9,903 nt of DNA, from contig JALHPH010000034.1 in assembly GCA_022842565.1 (NCBI GenBank), positions 1 to 9,903 on the forward strand, given 5' to 3'. The notes beneath the pieces were generated by a model. It did not search any database, had not been told where the DNA came from, and saw nothing but the letters and a program-made list of their open reading frames with translations. Position numbers and translations under genes: made by a program. Positions 7,731 to 9,903 of the stretch are shown here, in pieces; position 1 is the first letter of the stretch; each line of letters opens with the position of its first letter. The stretch comes from Fimbriimonadaceae bacterium. Lineage in GTDB: Bacteria > Armatimonadota > Fimbriimonadia > Fimbriimonadales > Fimbriimonadaceae.

Positions 7731-8525
7731 ATGAAGGATCGAGTGGTCACCGCCCTGCTGGTAGCTCCCTTTGTCATCGCGCTCGTGGTTCAGCCTTGGA
7801 GCGAGCCAGTCATTGCGCTGGCTTCGCTTTGTATCTTTCTCTCTCTTCGCGAACTGTGGCGGATGGAGGGCGCGCGTGACGCGCGGCGCTGGATTTACCC
7901 GGCGACCATTACGGCTGCGTTCGCCGCTATCGCGCAGTTCCTGGTTCGGCGCGGCGAAACCCTTGGCTCGGCTTGGGCACTCTTTGTGGTTTTCGTCATT
8001 GCTGTTTTTGCCCTGGCCGGCGGGATCTACTTCCGTGAACGCAAGCCACTGCTGCTTCCTGCGGCGCTCTGGGTGATCTGCCCTGTTCTTGCCATGATTC
8101 TGCTACATCGGCCAGGTGGCAGCAATCACTACTGGGTGAGCCCCATTCTTATGACGCTCATCCCAGTTTGGGCGGGCGACACGGCGGCCATTTTTGTCGG
8201 TCGAGCCCTTGGGCGTAACCCCCTTGCACCCAATATCTCGCCCGGAAAGACTTGGGAAGGTCTTTATGCACAGTTTGCGGGTTCGGCCATTGCGGGCGCG
8301 TTGCTGGGCCCGGCCGTCGGTCACAACTGGATGACGGGCTTCGTGTGCGGTTGCATCGCCGGGTTTTTTGGACCGATTGGAGACCTTTTGGAGAGCGCGC
8401 TAAAGCGCCGCTCGCAAGTGAAGGATAGCGGCTCACTACTGCCTGGTCACGGCGGTATCCTGGATAGGCTTGATAGCATTTTGCTTCCTGCCATCCCCAT
8501 TGCCCTGATCCTTCTCCAATCATGA
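7731..8525 (+). CDS. cdsA: Phosphatidate cytidylyltransferase (CDP-diacylglycerol synthase)
   Basis: CdsA converts phosphatidate and CTP to CDP-diacylglycerol, the branch point for bacterial phospholipids, in the inner membrane. The 264-residue product has about seven or eight hydrophobic segments and opens with MKDRVVTALLVAPFVIALVV, typical of the family. The loop motifs are present: AGDTAAIFVGRALGRN (148-163) with Asp150, SPGKTWEG (170-177), and the family signature beginning SALKRR at 222, continuing KDSGSLLPGHGGILDRLD to residue 248. The GAGG at 7723-7726 is a short-spaced ribosome site. The stop overlaps the ABC ATPase start (ATGA at 8522-8525). The usual neighbours uppS and dxr are absent on either side here, so the gene sits apart from the cluster it often belongs to. 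Confidence 0.95.
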   Translation: MKDRVVTALLVAPFVIALVVQPWSEPVIALASLCIFLSLRELWRMEGARDARRWIYPATITAAFAAIAQFLVRRGETLGSAWALFVVFVIAVFALAGGIYFRERKPLLLPAALWVICPVLAMILLHRPGGSNHYWVSPILMTLIPVWAGDTAAIFVGRALGRNPLAPNISPGKTWEGLYAQFAGSAIAGALLGPAVGHNWMTGFVCGCIAGFFGPIGDLLESALKRRSQVKDSGSLLPGHGGILDRLDSILLPAIPIALILLQS

Positions 8526-9520
8526 ACCCCGCCATCCACGTTCGTGATCTCCGAAAAGTCTTTCGCCAAAGCAAGAAGCGAGAGGGCCTGGGCGGTGCGG
8601 TCAAGGGTCTCTTTTCTCGCCAATTCACCGAAGTAGAGGCTGTGAAGGGCGTCACCTTTGATATTCCTCAGGGCGAGATCGTCGGCTTTTTGGGTCCGAA
8701 TGGAGCCGGGAAGACAACGACTATCAAGATGCTGACCGGCATCATCTCGGCGACCAGCGGAGAGCTAAGCGTTCTCGGCTACCAACCCTTCGAACGGCGC
8801 CAAGAATGGCTGCGGCGGATTGCTCTGGTGATGGGGAATAAGCAGCAATTGTGGTGGGACCTGCCTGCATACGATGGATTTCGAGTTCTCAAGGAGCTTT
8901 ACGACGTCTCGGAGAGCGACTTCAAGCACCGCGTCGGCTCGCTGGCCACGGCGCTGGAGTTGGAAGAGCAGCTGCATCGGCCTTTGCGGCAGCTGAGCCT
9001 GGGCGAGCGAATGAAGTGCGAGCTCATCGCCGCCGTCATCCACCAACCGGAAGTGCTTTTCCTAGACGAGCCGACAATTGGACTTGATGTAGTGAGCCAA
9101 AAGCGCATCCGTGAGTTTTTGGCGCACCTGAATTCGGAGCATGGCACGACCATGGTCCTGACATCGCACTACATGCAAGATGTGAAGGAGCTTTGCAAGC
9201 GCATTGTGGTGATCAATAAGGGCGAGATCGCGTTTGATGGCCCAGTGGATGGCTTGGTACGGCAGTATTCGAGCGTTCGATACCTTAAGCTCGATTTCAG
9301 CAGCAAAGTGGAACGGGTGGACATCGAAAAATTCGGGCGTGTATCCGAATTTGATGGGATGATGGCAATTGTAGCGATCGACCAAAAAAACGCGGCGATA
9401 ATGACTGCCACCATTCTTGGAGAACTCCCTGTGATCGATCTCGCCCTGGAAGACGTGCCGATTGACGACATCATCCGTGATGTGTTCTCCGGTGTTTCAC
9501 GTGAAACATCTGGCCCCTAG
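8522..9520 (+). CDS. ABC-2-type transporter ATP-binding protein (COG4586-like)
   Basis: The 332-residue cytoplasmic ATPase would power an exporter made of separate ABC-2-type permeases. The nucleotide-binding domain is complete: Walker A GPNGAGKT (58-65), a Q-loop around VMGNKQQLWWD (103-113), the signature LSLGERMK (158-165), Walker B VLFLDEPT (178-185) and the switch histidine in LTSHYMQD (His216). An N-terminal insert before Walker A (about 15-38, REGLGGAVKGLFSRQFTEVEA) fits the COG4586 subfamily, which usually pairs with COG4587 and COG3694 permeases. No permease is in the window: cdsA lies upstream and valS downstream. The C-terminal 90 residues are a regulatory-type extension. The last residues, VSRETSGP, are encoded largely by a parS palindrome, so they may reflect DNA constraint rather than protein function. 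The start overlaps the cdsA stop. The transported substrate is unknown. Confidence 0.9.
   Translation: MNPAIHVRDLRKVFRQSKKREGLGGAVKGLFSRQFTEVEAVKGVTFDIPQGEIVGFLGPNGAGKTTTIKMLTGIISATSGELSVLGYQPFERRQEWLRRIALVMGNKQQLWWDLPAYDGFRVLKELYDVSESDFKHRVGSLATALELEEQLHRPLRQLSLGERMKCELIAAVIHQPEVLFLDEPTIGLDVVSQKRIREFLAHLNSEHGTTMVLTSHYMQDVKELCKRIVVINKGEIAFDGPVDGLVRQYSSVRYLKLDFSSKVERVDIEKFGRVSEFDGMMAIVAIDQKNAAIMTATILGELPVIDLALEDVPIDDIIRDVFSGVSRETSGP
9493..9508. other. parS site 1 (ParB-binding palindrome), inside the ABC ATPase coding end
   Basis: TGTTTCACGTGAAACA is a perfect 16-bp palindrome that matches the consensus chromosomal parS bound by ParB/Spo0J. It lies within the last codons of the upstream gene, where it encodes most of VSRET. 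A perfect 16-bp match is not expected by chance in 10 kb, and a second copy follows 12 bp later. In most bacteria parS sites cluster in the origin-proximal part of the chromosome and nucleate ParB spreading and SMC loading. Confidence 0.93.
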
Positions 9521-9536
9521 TGTTTCACGTGAAACA
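9521..9536. other. parS site 2 (ParB-binding palindrome), starting right after the ABC ATPase stop
   Basis: The identical palindrome TGTTTCACGTGAAACA begins at the base following the TAG at 9518-9520. It lies 28 bp centre to centre from site 1. It occupies the first part of the 63-bp gap before valS. No T-run follows either palindrome, so they do not look like terminators. Confidence 0.93.
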
Positions 9537-9558
9537 GTCCCGCGATAGGTACACTTTA

Positions 9559-9580
9559 CTTTCCTTTCAAAACAGGAAAG
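9559..9580 (+). promoter_or_regulatory. Hairpin covering the valS ribosome binding site
   Basis: CTTTCCT (9559-9565) is perfectly complementary to AGGAAAG (9574-9580), with an 8-base loop. AGGAAAG is the evident Shine-Dalgarno region for the valS ATG at 9584, so the stem would hide it. A possible -10, TACACT (9550-9555), lies just upstream; if it is used, transcription would start within or near the left arm. The leader is far too short for a T-box in this gap. Confidence 0.45.
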
Positions 9581-9583
9581 ACT

Positions 9584-9903
9584 ATGGAATCCAACCTCTC
9601 CACGCGGTACTCCGCACCCGAAATTGAATCTAAATGGTATCAGGCATGGGAATCAGCTGGCCTTTTTCAACCACAAGATGCTCCCGAAAAGCCGTTCTAC
9701 ACGATCACAATTCCACCACCCAACATCACTGGGTCGCTCCACATGGGGCACTCGCTCTGCTATCCAATCCAGGATTTAATCGGAAGGTATAAGCGGCTCC
9801 GGGGATTCAATGTTCAGATTATCCCGGGGCAAGACCACGCCGGGATCGCAACCCAAAGTGTTGTGAGCAAACAGCTCATCGCGAAAGGGGTCCAGCCGTC
9901 CTC
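9584..9903 (+). CDS. valS: Valine--tRNA ligase, N-terminal part (runs off right edge)
   Basis: Valyl-tRNA synthetase charges tRNA-Val with valine using ATP. The first 106 codons are present and open to the right edge. Recognisable features are RYSAPEIESKWYQAWESAGLF (7-27, family N-terminus), the class I HIGH-type signature in PPPNITGSLHMGHSL (44-58, HMGH at 53-56), the DLIGRYKRLRGFNV segment (64-77) and PGQDHAGIATQ (81-91). The last motif is nearly diagnostic for ValS, which more often reads PGTDHAGIATQ; the Gln is a small departure. The start is supported by AGGAAAG 3-9 bases upstream. It is separated from the upstream gene by a parS site and a hairpin. The remaining catalytic, editing and anticodon-binding regions lie outside the window. 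Confidence 0.95.
   Translation, partial: MESNLSTRYSAPEIESKWYQAWESAGLFQPQDAPEKPFYTITIPPPNITGSLHMGHSLCYPIQDLIGRYKRLRGFNVQIIPGQDHAGIATQSVVSKQLIAKGVQPS

Noticed and set aside
9493..9536. The two GTTTCACGTGAAAC palindromes as transcription terminators or a CRISPR-like repeat
   Set aside because: No U-tract follows either copy, there are only two copies with a 12-bp spacer, and the sequence matches parS exactly.

Overview
The window carries a mostly housekeeping stretch of a bacterial chromosome with GC-rich, protein-dense DNA. The gene mix suggests an Armatimonadota-like (Fimbriimonadia-like) bacterium: two PEP-CTERM exported proteins with a bare poly-basic tail, a SigH-family sigma factor, RNase Y with a YmdB-type phosphoesterase, and a PKD-domain exported protein. 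This placement is an inference from gene content and style. No rRNA or other decisive marker is present.

Left arm (1-2001, minus strand). An exported sugar-type ABC solute-binding protein runs off the left edge (1-779). Upstream of it lie two tandem, diverged PEP-CTERM genes (847-1437 and 1444-2001) six bases apart. A strong intrinsic terminator (about 785-825) closes the PEP-CTERM pair and sits only a few bases before the solute-binding protein start codon.

Divergent control region (2002-2178). This 177-bp region has a plausible recA promoter, a 7-bp inverted repeat at the likely transcription start, two copies of a 9-bp direct repeat exactly 30 bp apart, and a possible -10 for the PEP-CTERM pair.

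Central operon (2179-5961, plus strand). recA, recX, rny (RNase Y) and a ymdB-like metallophosphoesterase are joined by three successive 4-base ATGA stop/start overlaps, so translation is probably coupled. It links recombination and its modulator to mRNA turnover, echoing the recA - rny - ymdB order known from Bacillus. An exported PKD-domain protein with a glycine-rich insert follows (6002-6970).

Right part (7082-9903, plus strand). A SigH-like sigma factor, CdsA (CDP-diacylglycerol synthesis) and a COG4586-type ABC ATPase are followed by the start of valS, which runs off the right edge. CdsA and the ATPase also share an ATGA overlap.

The most notable non-gene feature is a pair of perfect 16-bp palindromes matching the chromosomal parS (ParB) site. 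One forms the last codons of the ABC ATPase gene and the other begins at the base after its stop codon. I found no tRNA, rRNA, CRISPR, insertion sequence or phage gene, and no gene-free stretch longer than 300 bp. No wholly new multi-gene system is evident; the points of interest are the parS pair, the control regions and the uncharacterised exported proteins.
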